DNA of 64,000 nt from an uncultured Acholeplasmatales bacterium (lineage in GTDB: Bacteria > Bacillota_I > Bacilli_A > Acholeplasmatales > Anaeroplasmataceae), in assembly GCA_944323055.1 (NCBI GenBank), contig CALUQZ010000001.1, positions 44,131 through 108,130 of the forward strand. The letters run 5' to 3'. Shown in pieces: positions 31,191 through 39,488 of this stretch (the first letter of the stretch is position 1; the number at the start of each line of letters is the position of its first letter). Made by a program: the position numbers and the translations under genes. The notes beneath the pieces were generated by a model. It did not search any database. It was not told where the DNA came from and worked only from the letters and a program-made list of their open reading frames with translations.

Positions 31191-31380
31191 AGTTTATATA
31201 TATCGTAAAAAAGCTAAAATGACACAAGAGTCTTTAGCTAAAGCTTTAGGTGTTACTAGACAAACTATTATTTCTATTGAACAAGGACGATATATTGCAA
31301 GCTTGCCACTTGCCTTAAAAATGGCTAAAATATTTAATGTTCATGTCGAAGATTTGTTTCAAATGGAGGAAAACGAATAA
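31180..31380 (+). CDS. Small Xre/Cro-type HTH regulator
   Basis: 66 residues from ATG 31180, with CGGAGT upstream. It is a single HTH domain (KMTQESLAKALGVTRQTIISIEQG) of the YgzD/YozG kind. Its stop overlaps the start of a small membrane protein gene (TAATG). Such HTH/membrane-protein pairs are common in Bacillota; the membrane partner often anchors or modulates the regulator. Targets are unknown. Confidence 0.85.
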   Translation: MINKVYIYRKKAKMTQESLAKALGVTRQTIISIEQGRYIASLPLALKMAKIFNVHVEDLFQMEENE

Positions 31381-31835
31381 TGAATAACATTGAACGTTTT
31401 GTAAAGTTAACAAAAGTTAAATTAATTTTAATGTGTTTAGCTACTTTATTACCTATTGTAATAGTATCTTCTTTAGAAGCTTTTTTTGATAAGCAATTCG
31501 CTGATTTCCCTGAAACTTTATTTTTGGTTTTACGCTATATTGTATTTGCTTTATGTGAATTGTCTATAATATTTAAAATTATTTCTTATATTTTAATTAT
31601 TAAAAAAACTGATTTTAGAGAACAAGTATATACTAAATACGTCGATGAAAGGAATACTTTTTTAAAAGCTAAAACAGCTGTTTTCACTATTAAAACTATC
31701 TTATTTTTAAATAGTTTACTATTAATTGTTTTTGGTTTTACTAACCCAATTGCTTTTATAGTATTAGCTGTTGAAACATTAATTATTGTCATTATTTATT
31801 TTGGCTCATATTATTACTATAAGAAAAAATATTAA
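31380..31835 (+). CDS. Four-helix membrane protein paired with the HTH regulator
   Basis: 151 residues with four predicted membrane helices (about 15-32, 47-72, 98-115, 120-142). The soluble loop YTKYVDERNTFLKAKT between helices 2 and 3 resembles the DER-containing loop of DUF2178/DUF3796-type proteins encoded next to small Xre regulators. Translation is coupled to the regulator by a one-base overlap. The role is inferred from the pairing: a membrane partner in signal control. Confidence 0.7.
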   Translation: MNNIERFVKLTKVKLILMCLATLLPIVIVSSLEAFFDKQFADFPETLFLVLRYIVFALCELSIIFKIISYILIIKKTDFREQVYTKYVDERNTFLKAKTAVFTIKTILFLNSLLLIVFGFTNPIAFIVLAVETLIIVIIYFGSYYYYKKKY

Positions 31836-31842
31836 AAAATAT

Positions 31843-31871
31843 TTGACAAATGGCTTGTTTTCTTTTATCAT
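31843..31871 (+). promoter_or_regulatory. Promoter of the T-box / aroF operon
   Basis: TTGACA (31843-31848), 17-bp spacer, TATCAT (31866-31871). Confidence 0.75.
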
Positions 31872-31879
31872 TTAAATAA

Positions 31880-32117
31880 ACATAAAGAAAAGAAACGTAG
31901 TTATTACCTTTATTGTCAAGAGAACTTTCATTTGGTGGAAGAAAGTCTATAAAGCATAACGAATTCATCTTGGAATGATTAACTGAACTTAGTAGGTTAT
32001 ATCGGGAATGCCCGTTACAGCATCAAAGTATTGTCAGATACTTGAGGTTTATTTTTTGATAAACGAATAAAGGTGGTACCACGATTCTAATCGTCCTTTA
32101 ATAGGACGATTTTTTTA
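31880..32117 (+). promoter_or_regulatory. T-box riboswitch, phenylalanine-type
   Basis: The conserved T-box AGGTGGTACCACG lies at 32071-32083, followed by terminator ATCGTCC/GGACGAT (32090-32110) and a T run. Stem I is drawable from paired CTTTAT/ATAAAG, ACTTTC/GAAAGT and GTTAT/ATAAC segments, with a TTTGGTGGAA distal loop. GAA followed by TTC (31964-31966) occupies the specifier-loop position, giving a Phe codon. The variable T-box base (T) matches discriminator A of tRNA-Phe. Uncharged tRNA-Phe should stabilise the antiterminator and switch on aroF-pheA. Confidence 0.88.
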
Positions 32118-32135
32118 TTTTAGGAGGAAAAGTTT

Positions 32136-33155
32136 ATGATAGTTGTTTTAAAACAATCAGCACAAAAAAAAGATATTGAAAGATTAACAAATCAAATTGA
32201 AAAACAGGGTTTAAATACTAGTATAGTTTATGGGACAGACCAAACTATAATTGGAATAATTGGTGACACTACTATATTAGATCCTAAAACAATTGAAGTT
32301 GATGAGGCCGTTGACCATGTAATGCGCGTTAGTGAACCTTATAAATTAGCTAATAGGGCCTTTCATCCTGAAGACACTATTATTGATGTTGCTGGAGTAA
32401 AAATTGGTGGCGGTCATTTAGGCTTTATTGCTGGACCATGTTCAGTTGAAAGTGAAGAACAAATAATTGAAGTAGCTAAAAGTGTTAAAGCTAGTGGAGC
32501 TAATATCTTGCGTGGTGGAGCTTTTAAACCACGTACTTCTCCTTATTCTTTCCAAGGTATGGGGAGTACTGCCCTTGATTTATTATTAAAGGCTAAGGAA
32601 GTAACTCATTTACCTATTTGTACAGAATTAATGGATGCTTCTTATATCCCATTATTTAACAAAAAAGTTGATTTAGTTCAAATTGGAACGCGTAATATGC
32701 AAAATTATGCCTTACTAAAAAAAGTTGGTAAAGAAGTTAAAAAACCGGTTTTACTAAAAAGAGGACAATCAGCTACTTATGAAGAATGGATAATGGCAGC
32801 CGAATATATTATGGCAAATGGCAATAAAAATGTCATCTTATGTGAACGTGGTATTAGAACTTATGAAACTTATACGAGAAACACTCTAGACCTACAAGCT
32901 ATTCCAGTTTTAAAAAAATTAACTCACCTACCTATTATCATTGACCCAAGTCATGCCGGTGGAAAATGGTGGTTAGTACCACCTATGGCTAAAGCTAGTA
33001 TAGCTGCCGGTTGTGATGGATTAATGATTGAAGTTCATAATGATCCTGAAAAAGCTTTATCAGACGGACCACAATCATTAAGGCCTGAAAAATATAGTTC
33101 TTTAATGGAAGATATTAAAAAGTTATCTACTATCTTTGGAAAATCTTATGAATAA
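32136..33155 (+). CDS. aroF: 3-deoxy-7-phosphoheptulonate (DAHP) synthase, AroF type
   Basis: 339 residues: N-terminal ferredoxin-like regulatory domain (about 1-70) and a beta/alpha barrel. Motifs are IAGPCSVES, GGAFKPRTSPYSFQG, GTRNMQN, LLKRG and DPSHAGG, as in the Thermotoga/Bacillus type I-beta group. It condenses PEP with erythrose-4-phosphate, the first step of aromatic amino acid synthesis. AGGAGG precedes the start. It overlaps pheA by 8 bases and both are under the Phe T-box. Confidence 0.93.
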   Translation: MIVVLKQSAQKKDIERLTNQIEKQGLNTSIVYGTDQTIIGIIGDTTILDPKTIEVDEAVDHVMRVSEPYKLANRAFHPEDTIIDVAGVKIGGGHLGFIAGPCSVESEEQIIEVAKSVKASGANILRGGAFKPRTSPYSFQGMGSTALDLLLKAKEVTHLPICTELMDASYIPLFNKKVDLVQIGTRNMQNYALLKKVGKEVKKPVLLKRGQSATYEEWIMAAEYIMANGNKNVILCERGIRTYETYTRNTLDLQAIPVLKKLTHLPIIIDPSHAGGKWWLVPPMAKASIAAGCDGLMIEVHNDPEKALSDGPQSLRPEKYSSLMEDIKKLSTIFGKSYE

Positions 33156-34128
33156 AATATTAGAGATTAAAGAACTTTTTACAAATTACCTTAAAGATTT
33201 AAATTTAAATTTAAATACTACTAATTATGTTGATAACTTTATAAAAGATTTAAATAACACTATTGCCTTATATCAAAATGATGCGACTTATTGTAATTTA
33301 AACTTTCATTATACTAACACTAGTTTAGCAGGTGATATCGGTTATATGGGTGTTGAAGGAGCTTTTGCCTATGAAGCTAGTAATATTTTATTTCCTAAAG
33401 GTAAATTAAAATCATACCCTGATTTTAAAGCTGTTTTTGAAGCTTTAAAAAATGATGAAATCACCTATGGCGTCTTACCTTTAGAAAATACTAAAACTGG
33501 TTCAATCAATGATAATTATGATTTAATAAGAGAATATGGTTTTTATATTGTAAAAGATTTAAACCTAAAAGTTAGTCAAAACCTTTTAGGTATAAAAGGG
33601 GCTAAGCTAAGCGATATAAATCTTGTTTATTCCCACGAACAAGGTATTTTACAATCAAAAGACTTTTTAGAAAAACACCATATTAAATACAAATATTACA
33701 ATAATACAGCTACTGCTGCTAAATTAGTAAAAGAATTAAATGATATTCATATTGGTTCTATTAGTTCTAAGGCATGTTCAAATATATATGATTTAGCTAT
33801 TATAGCCTCTGATATCAATCAAAATGAAACAAATACAACTAGATTTATAGTTATCTGTAAAGATTTTATTGTTCTAGATAATGCTAAACAAATAAGTATA
33901 ATTTTCAATTTAAAACATGAATCAGGAAGCTTATTTCAAATATTAAAAGATATAAAAGACTACAAGTTAAATATGACACGCATTGAATCTAGACCAATTA
34001 AAGATAAACCTTTTGAATATTATTTCTATTTAGATTTTATAGGCAATATTAAAGATAATAATGTCATTAAAGCGTTAAATAAAATCAAAAATGATTCTAT
34101 TAATTTAAGAATACTTGGGAATTATTAA
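33148..34128 (+). CDS. pheA: Prephenate dehydratase with ACT domain and N-terminal helical extension
   Basis: 326 residues from ATG 33148 (8-base overlap with aroF); an upstream in-frame TTG is less likely. The dehydratase domain starts near residue 68 at YMGVEGAFAYEA and has the catalytic NTTRF motif. The C-terminal ACT domain has ESRP, the Phe-binding loop for feedback inhibition. It converts prephenate to phenylpyruvate. The first 60 or so residues are helical and sit where chorismate mutase lies in fused PheA, but its catalytic Arg/Lys pattern was not seen. Confidence 0.88.
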   Translation: MNKILEIKELFTNYLKDLNLNLNTTNYVDNFIKDLNNTIALYQNDATYCNLNFHYTNTSLAGDIGYMGVEGAFAYEASNILFPKGKLKSYPDFKAVFEALKNDEITYGVLPLENTKTGSINDNYDLIREYGFYIVKDLNLKVSQNLLGIKGAKLSDINLVYSHEQGILQSKDFLEKHHIKYKYYNNTATAAKLVKELNDIHIGSISSKACSNIYDLAIIASDINQNETNTTRFIVICKDFIVLDNAKQISIIFNLKHESGSLFQILKDIKDYKLNMTRIESRPIKDKPFEYYFYLDFIGNIKDNNVIKALNKIKNDSINLRILGNY

Positions 34129-34130
34129 AA

Positions 34131-34158
34131 AACACCAATGGGTTAACCTATTGGTGTT
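34131..34158. terminator. Terminator between convergent pheA and the LD-carboxypeptidase gene
   Basis: AACACCAAT/ATTGGTGTT stem. The minus-strand version is followed by six T residues, so it best serves the minus gene; the plus version has a weaker tail. Confidence 0.75.
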
Positions 34159-35179
34159 AATTTGCTTTATACTTCTTTAAATATTCAATTTTAATATTGC
34201 CATCAATATAACTAACTAAAGCCTTAGCTCCATTTTTAATAGGAATTGACGGTGATAAATGACCTAAATCAACATCCATTAAAATTGGGACATTAAAATC
34301 TTGTAAAATATCTATAACAGCTGTGTATTTATCAACTCCCATAACTTCCATATCATTACACAAAGGTCTACCAATTAAAAAGCCTTTAACTTTTCTAAAC
34401 CAACCGGCTTCTCTTAACTGAAATAAAGCTCTTCTAATTTGTAATGGTGATAAATCACAGGCTTCTAAATACCAAATAATACCTGTATGTTTATTAATAA
34501 AATTAGAAACATTATCAAACCTAGTTCCACATAATACAGTTAAACAATCTAGACAACCACCTAATAAAGTGCCATAAAATGGTTCTTTATAGTAAAATGG
34601 TTTAATAATCTTTCTTTCTGTTAAATTATATTTTACTAGTGGCTTACTTTCACTAGCTAAACTTTTAAGTTCAAAGCGCGGATATCCTCTAAATATCCTC
34701 TTTCCTTCTAATAAGCCGATTGTATCTTTAGTATCATATTTAAAAGGATAATAAAAGAATTTACTAGCACAAGGTCCATAAATAGTAACCATATTATTGA
34801 TTGTAGTAATTGTAAAAGTTAAATTTGTATTATCTGAAAAGCCAACAAACCATTTAGGTTTACTTCTTTTTATCTTTTTAAAATCAATATATGGTAATAT
34901 CTCACACATCAATTCGCCACCACCAACTGACATAATAACATCAGTATTACTATCAAAAGCTTGCATTATTTCTTTAGCACGTTCTTCTGGGGTATTTGAT
35001 GAGGCTATTCCATCTTGTAAAAAGATATTTTTTCCCTCTATTACTTCATAACCTAGATTTTTAAAAATCTTGATTGCTTCATTTAATCTACTTAAATAAG
35101 GTTCACTAGTACAACCAAAGCTAGGAGCTACTAAAGTTATTTTGGCATTTTTACTTATCTTCTTTGGTTCAAGTATCAT
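34157..35179 (-). CDS. S66-family LD-carboxypeptidase / MccF-like serine peptidase
   Basis: 340 residues, AGGAGG before ATG. The nucleophile Ser is in GFSDNT (about residue 107), after the glycine-rich turn MSVGGGE; the C-terminal half carries the Glu and His regions (WYLEACD, DLGHLSP). S66 enzymes trim the terminal D-Ala from murein tetrapeptides in recycling or cleave microcin C-type peptide nucleotides. No signal peptide, so cytoplasmic. Which substrate applies cannot be decided. Confidence 0.88.
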   Translation of the reverse strand: MILEPKKISKNAKITLVAPSFGCTSEPYLSRLNEAIKIFKNLGYEVIEGKNIFLQDGIASSNTPEERAKEIMQAFDSNTDVIMSVGGGELMCEILPYIDFKKIKRSKPKWFVGFSDNTNLTFTITTINNMVTIYGPCASKFFYYPFKYDTKDTIGLLEGKRIFRGYPRFELKSLASESKPLVKYNLTERKIIKPFYYKEPFYGTLLGGCLDCLTVLCGTRFDNVSNFINKHTGIIWYLEACDLSPLQIRRALFQLREAGWFRKVKGFLIGRPLCNDMEVMGVDKYTAVIDILQDFNVPILMDVDLGHLSPSIPIKNGAKALVSYIDGNIKIEYLKKYKAN

Positions 35180-35222
35180 ATCACAACCTCCTAAAAACTA
35201 TGTGTAAATTATACCATAATTA

Positions 35223-35231
35223 TGCTATAAT
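35223..35231 (+). promoter_or_regulatory. Extended -10 promoter for the 35275-37110 genes
   Basis: TGCTATAAT, an extended -10, about 44 bases before the first start codon. Confidence 0.6.
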
Positions 35232-35274
35232 AACAAAGAAAAGATAAAAAACTTATAAAGAAAGGAAAAATGAG

Positions 35275-35772
35275 ATGTTTAAAAAAACAAACATTGTCGG
35301 TTTAGAAAGAATAGGTTGTTTTGACTCTAAGCCTTTTACATATATCAATGATCAACTTGAATATGCTAAAGAAAGATATGTAATAAATACACCAAATTTA
35401 ATAATTAGGGTAAGAATATATAATAATTGGCTTTTTAAAGTTGTATTAATTAGTGATTTTTCAAGTTTTGATATAAGTAAAACAACTAATAAATATCTAA
35501 GTGAACAAAATTTATTAACAAAAGAGGAACAAGAAACTATCAAAAGTATAAATATTTATATAATTGAAGAAAATACATTGAGAACTAGAGAATTTGCTAA
35601 AGATAATACTATTTTAACAAAAAAAGGTTATCAACAAATCTTAATATATAATGCTAATGAAGTTGTATTAGATTATTATAATGTTTTACCTGAATTTGAT
35701 TTTAATTTAATGAAGTATTATAGAACAATGGTATACTTTGATTTAGCTTGTCACAGCAAGGAAGGTGATTAA
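35275..35772 (+). CDS. Unknown cytoplasmic protein
   Basis: 165 residues, AAAGGAA before ATG. No signal peptide, membrane span or motif I recognise. The chain alternates short hydrophobic strands and charged stretches (IRVRIYNNWLFKVVLI; QILIYNANEVVLDYY), suggesting a compact alpha/beta or beta fold. First of three genes in a row with tiny gaps, so probably an operon with the two-helix membrane protein that follows 2 bases after its stop. Confidence 0.6.
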   Translation: MFKKTNIVGLERIGCFDSKPFTYINDQLEYAKERYVINTPNLIIRVRIYNNWLFKVVLISDFSSFDISKTTNKYLSEQNLLTKEEQETIKSINIYIIEENTLRTREFAKDNTILTKKGYQQILIYNANEVVLDYYNVLPEFDFNLMKYYRTMVYFDLACHSKEGD

Positions 35773-35774
35773 AT

Positions 35775-36452
35775 ATGCGAAAAATAAAAAAATGGCATTT
35801 ATGGTTAATTGTAGCTATTACTTTAGCTATCGCGGTAGCTTTAATATGTATTAACTTATATGTCGTAAATAATACTGCTTTAATAGTTTTAATTGTAATT
35901 GATTTTATCATAATGACTTTTGCTTTAAATTCAGCTATAACGATGACAGTTAGATTCAAACCAAAACCTAAAAAATATCCAAATAAAGCCTTTAATTATA
36001 ATCCTGATAAATTATTAGACAACTTGTTAAAACAAGGTTTTAAAGAAAATAAGGTTAGCTATGGTAATATCTATACTAAAGTTTGTAAAGATGTCGGTTA
36101 TAAAATAACAATTATAACTAGTGCTTATAATTATTTAAATGTTGATAATGAAAAAGTTAAAACTAGTAATAATAAAAACACTACTTTTAAAAATTGTACT
36201 AAATTTATCGGGGCTGAAGTCTTTTTAGATTATGAAGATAATGAAAATAGGATTTTAAAAAGCATTCCTGATTTTTCTTTTCAAGGTAAAAATATTTATT
36301 ATGAAGCTTTTTATTTTGATAAAGAAACTAACTTATTACATGAACCTAATATAATTAAGATTGATGATGAATTTGCACCTTATGTAAATGATTTAAAAAT
36401 AAAATATTTATTATTAACTGATGAATATGGAAACAATCAAGAAAAACTATAA
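35775..36452 (+). CDS. Unknown membrane-anchored protein
   Basis: 225 residues. Two N-terminal membrane helices (about 10-28 and 33-55) form a hairpin; the remaining 165 residues are soluble and probably cytoplasmic given the positive FKPKPKKYP stretch after helix 2. No recognised motif. It overlaps the next gene by 32 bases and follows the previous one by 2 bases, so the trio is co-expressed. Function unknown. Confidence 0.6.
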   Translation: MRKIKKWHLWLIVAITLAIAVALICINLYVVNNTALIVLIVIDFIIMTFALNSAITMTVRFKPKPKKYPNKAFNYNPDKLLDNLLKQGFKENKVSYGNIYTKVCKDVGYKITIITSAYNYLNVDNEKVKTSNNKNTTFKNCTKFIGAEVFLDYEDNENRILKSIPDFSFQGKNIYYEAFYFDKETNLLHEPNIIKIDDEFAPYVNDLKIKYLLLTDEYGNNQEKL

Positions 36453-37110
36453 ACCTGAATTTTGTAATTGTTTGATATGTAAATCAAAACTTAATTATCT
36501 ATACGCCACTAGTGCTAAAACTATTACTTTTACGCAGGGAAAACAAGTATATGTTAAAAATTTAGCTTATATTTGTCCTAATTGTAAACATATTTATACT
36601 TCAGCTACTGCTTCAAAGTTAGCTTTAAAAGGGGTTAGGTATTCCCTTAAAGTTTGTTTTATGATTTATTATTATAAAACATTAAAATATAATCGGGAAA
36701 AGATATGTGATTTGTTTAGTGAAAGTAATATCTTTATATCTGAAAGAAATATTGATATTATCTATAACAAATTAAAAAAATTATTAGCTAAAGATTATTT
36801 ATCAACTTTAGATTTAGAATATAAAGAAATGATAGATAACTTTAATAGCATTAGATTATCAATTGATTTAGTTAGTTACAATAAAAAAAGATTAGTTATA
36901 ATTCGTAATTTTTATAACAATAAAATTATTGGTTTTTATTATTTTAATACTATTTATGAACAAAACTTAATAGATATATTATCAAAATATATTAATAAGA
37001 ATTTAAATATAACGTCTATTATTAGCATACGTAAAGATGATTATTTTATCCCTTTACTAAAGAATTTAGCCCCTATTAACACTAAATTCTCTAGTTTCTT
37101 AAAAATATAA
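36421..37110 (+). CDS. Zinc-ribbon protein resembling the N-terminal part of a DDE transposase
   Basis: 229 residues. CNCLIC and CPNC 34-38 residues later form a zinc ribbon. It is followed by ITFTQGKQVYVKNLAYICPNC and a helical block, in the order seen in some ISNCY-like transposases (zinc ribbon, then HTH). A later SIDLVS could be the remains of a first catalytic Asp strand. The chain stops well short of a full transposase. It may be a domesticated or decayed derivative. It has no ribosome binding site and relies on a 32-base overlap with the upstream gene. The family assignment is from memory and tentative. Confidence 0.45.
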   Translation: MNMETIKKNYKPEFCNCLICKSKLNYLYATSAKTITFTQGKQVYVKNLAYICPNCKHIYTSATASKLALKGVRYSLKVCFMIYYYKTLKYNREKICDLFSESNIFISERNIDIIYNKLKKLLAKDYLSTLDLEYKEMIDNFNSIRLSIDLVSYNKKRLVIIRNFYNNKIIGFYYFNTIYEQNLIDILSKYINKNLNITSIISIRKDDYFIPLLKNLAPINTKFSSFLKI

Positions 37111-37111
37111 T

Positions 37112-37139
37112 TTGACAATAGTTTTATATGTAGTATAAT
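37112..37139 (+). promoter_or_regulatory. Promoter of the Lrp-family regulator
   Basis: TTGACA (37112-37117), 16-bp spacer, TATAAT (37134-37139). Confidence 0.8.
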
Positions 37140-37163
37140 AACTTTAGGTTGGAGGTGGGTCCT

Positions 37164-37634
37164 ATGAATGATTTCCCTAAAATTGATGAGTTTGATAAAA
37201 AAATATTGAGAATATTACAAGAAGATGCTTCTATATCTAATAAAGATTTAGCACAAAAAATTGGTTTAGCTCCTTCTTCTTGTTTAATGCGTGTCAAAGG
37301 TTTACAAAAAATGGGTCTCATCAAACGTACTGTTTCTGTCCTAAATGAAAAGAAATTAGGATATCAAATCACAGCGTTTTTACGAGTTGAACTTAAAGTA
37401 ATTAATCAGAATTCTCTTCAAGACTTTTTAAAACAAGCTTTAAGTTTTCCTCAAATTTTACAATGCTATCTAATTACTGGTGGTGGTACTTTCTTAATGA
37501 AAATCATCGCTAAAGATTTAGAAGATTATCGTGATTTTATTATTAATAAATTAACAACAATAGATGGCGTTGGCAATATTGAGACTTCAATCGTTATGGG
37601 TATAGAAAAAGAAACAGATTGTATACCAGTATAG
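37164..37634 (+). CDS. Lrp/AsnC-family transcriptional regulator
   Basis: 156 residues from ATG 37164, behind GGAGGTGG; the upstream in-frame start overlaps this site. N-terminal HTH (about 8-58: DKKILRILQEDASISNKDLA) and C-terminal RAM ligand-binding domain (about 70-150). Such proteins respond to amino acids or other small metabolites as octamers. A terminator directly follows, then a two-gene ABC exporter that may be its target. Confidence 0.9.
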   Translation: MNDFPKIDEFDKKILRILQEDASISNKDLAQKIGLAPSSCLMRVKGLQKMGLIKRTVSVLNEKKLGYQITAFLRVELKVINQNSLQDFLKQALSFPQILQCYLITGGGTFLMKIIAKDLEDYRDFIINKLTTIDGVGNIETSIVMGIEKETDCIPV

Positions 37635-37661
37635 AAACCTTTAAAAGGTTTCTTTTTTTTT
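37634..37661 (+). terminator. Terminator or attenuator between the Lrp gene and the ABC exporter
   Basis: GAAACCTTT/AAAGGTTTC hairpin with nine T residues. The exporter's GGAGG site starts within a few bases, and no separate promoter is seen. Exporter expression may therefore depend on read-through. Confidence 0.85.
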
Positions 37662-37670
37662 GGAGGTTAT

Positions 37671-39488
37671 ATGAAATCAAGTAAAAATTTATGGATATGG
37701 GCTAAAAAATATATTCCCATTATCCTATTTATCATTATATTAAATTTTATTTTACAATGGCTTTATTCATATATTGCCTTATTTGTTGAATATGCTTTTG
37801 TCATATTAGGAAATGAAAATAGTGATGTTAACTTACCTACATTTTTAATTAACTTTTTTAATTCCTTTTCTGATACTTTAACTATTATTTTAGTTGTCGG
37901 CATAACAATGGTTTTATTACAGTTATTTAGATCTTTTTTACGTTTTTTAGATGGTTATTATCGGGCTAAAGGAACCGAATTAATAGCTTATGATATGCGT
38001 ACTAAACTTTATAATCATATTATTGACTTATCTTACTCATATCATAATAACTCTGATATTGGCGATTTAATACAACGTTCTACTTCGGATATAGATACAT
38101 CTTCTTCTTTTATTTGTTCCCAATTTCCTGAATTAATATCTATCTTTATGACTATAGCTATTGGTGCCTATCAAGTTGGTAAAATTAATTTATTATTAAT
38201 GGGAATTAGTTTATTATCTTTACCTTTGTTAGGAATTTCTAGTATTATTTGGTTTAAATATTTAAATAAAACTTATACAGATATTGAAAATGAAGAGGCT
38301 AAATTAACTACTGTCATTCAAGAAAATGTCAATGGAGCTAGAGTTGTTAAAGCATTTGCTAATGAAAAATATGAATTAGATAAAATGCATAAAGCTAATG
38401 ATGCTTATTATAACAAATTATATAAACTATATGTTAGAGAACCATTTTTTTGGGGATTTTCTGATTTTGTAGCTACTTTCGAATATGCACTAACAATCGC
38501 AGTTGCCATTTATTTAGCTTACAAAGATTTAGTTACTCCTTCTGATATTACAGCTTGTTTATTACTATTAGGTATGGTCATTTGGCCTATTAGGGGATTA
38601 GGCAGAATTATCAGTAATTATGGTAAAGCTATTGTAGCTGCTAATAGAATTGTTCACGTTTTAGATGAAAATGATGAATATCAATATAATGGCGATAAAA
38701 AGCCATTAATAACAGGAGACATTACATTTAATAACGTCTCATTTAAGTTTCCTGATTCTAATAATGATTTATTAAAAAATATTTCTTTCCATATTAAAGC
38801 CGGAGAAACTATAGCTATTGTTGGTAAAACTGGTTGTGGAAAAACTACTATATGTAACTTAATTAATAGATTTTTAGATTATACAGAAGGCACTATTTAT
38901 CTTGATGATACTAAAATTACCGATATCGATAAGCATTATCTAAGACAAAATGTTAAAATGATTTTGCAAGATCCTTTCTTATTTACTAAAACAGTCTATG
39001 AAAATATAGCTATTACTAATGATACATTTACTCTTGATGATGTTAAAAGGGCCGCTAAATTAGCTTATGTCGATGAAGAAATTAACCATTTTGAAAAAGG
39101 TTATGTGACTATGGTCGGTGAAAAAGGTACTACATTGTCTGGTGGTCAAAAACAAAGAATAGCTATTGCTAGAATGTTAATATCAGACGCTCCTATATTG
39201 ATATTTGATGATTCTTTATCTGCATTAGATACTAAAACTGATTATTTAATTAGACAAGCTTTAGCCAAAAAAGATAAGAAAAGTACTATGATTATAATCA
39301 CTCATCGTATTACTACTGCTAAAGAAGCTGATAGAATATTAGTCTTAAATAATGGCCAAATAGAAGCTTTTGCTAGCCATAAAGAATTAGTAGATAAACC
39401 TGGTTTATATCAGGAATTATGGAAAATTCAAGGTGATTTAGAAATTGAATTTAAAGATGTTTTAAAAGGTGGTGAGTTAAATGTTTGA
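37671..39488 (+). CDS. ABC exporter half-transporter, degenerate Walker B subunit
   Basis: 605 residues: membrane domain (about 10-325) and ATPase domain. Walker A GKTGCGKTT, signature LSGGQKQR and H-loop His (ITHRIT) are intact, but the residue after Walker B is Asp (LIFDDSLSALD) instead of Glu. This marks the non-catalytic partner of a heterodimer. It overlaps the next gene by 8 bases. Similar to the MdlA/MdlB or BmrC/D type; substrates could be drugs, lipids or peptides. Confidence 0.87.
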   Translation: MKSSKNLWIWAKKYIPIILFIIILNFILQWLYSYIALFVEYAFVILGNENSDVNLPTFLINFFNSFSDTLTIILVVGITMVLLQLFRSFLRFLDGYYRAKGTELIAYDMRTKLYNHIIDLSYSYHNNSDIGDLIQRSTSDIDTSSSFICSQFPELISIFMTIAIGAYQVGKINLLLMGISLLSLPLLGISSIIWFKYLNKTYTDIENEEAKLTTVIQENVNGARVVKAFANEKYELDKMHKANDAYYNKLYKLYVREPFFWGFSDFVATFEYALTIAVAIYLAYKDLVTPSDITACLLLLGMVIWPIRGLGRIISNYGKAIVAANRIVHVLDENDEYQYNGDKKPLITGDITFNNVSFKFPDSNNDLLKNISFHIKAGETIAIVGKTGCGKTTICNLINRFLDYTEGTIYLDDTKITDIDKHYLRQNVKMILQDPFLFTKTVYENIAITNDTFTLDDVKRAAKLAYVDEEINHFEKGYVTMVGEKGTTLSGGQKQRIAIARMLISDAPILIFDDSLSALDTKTDYLIRQALAKKDKKSTMIIITHRITTAKEADRILVLNNGQIEAFASHKELVDKPGLYQELWKIQGDLEIEFKDVLKGGELNV

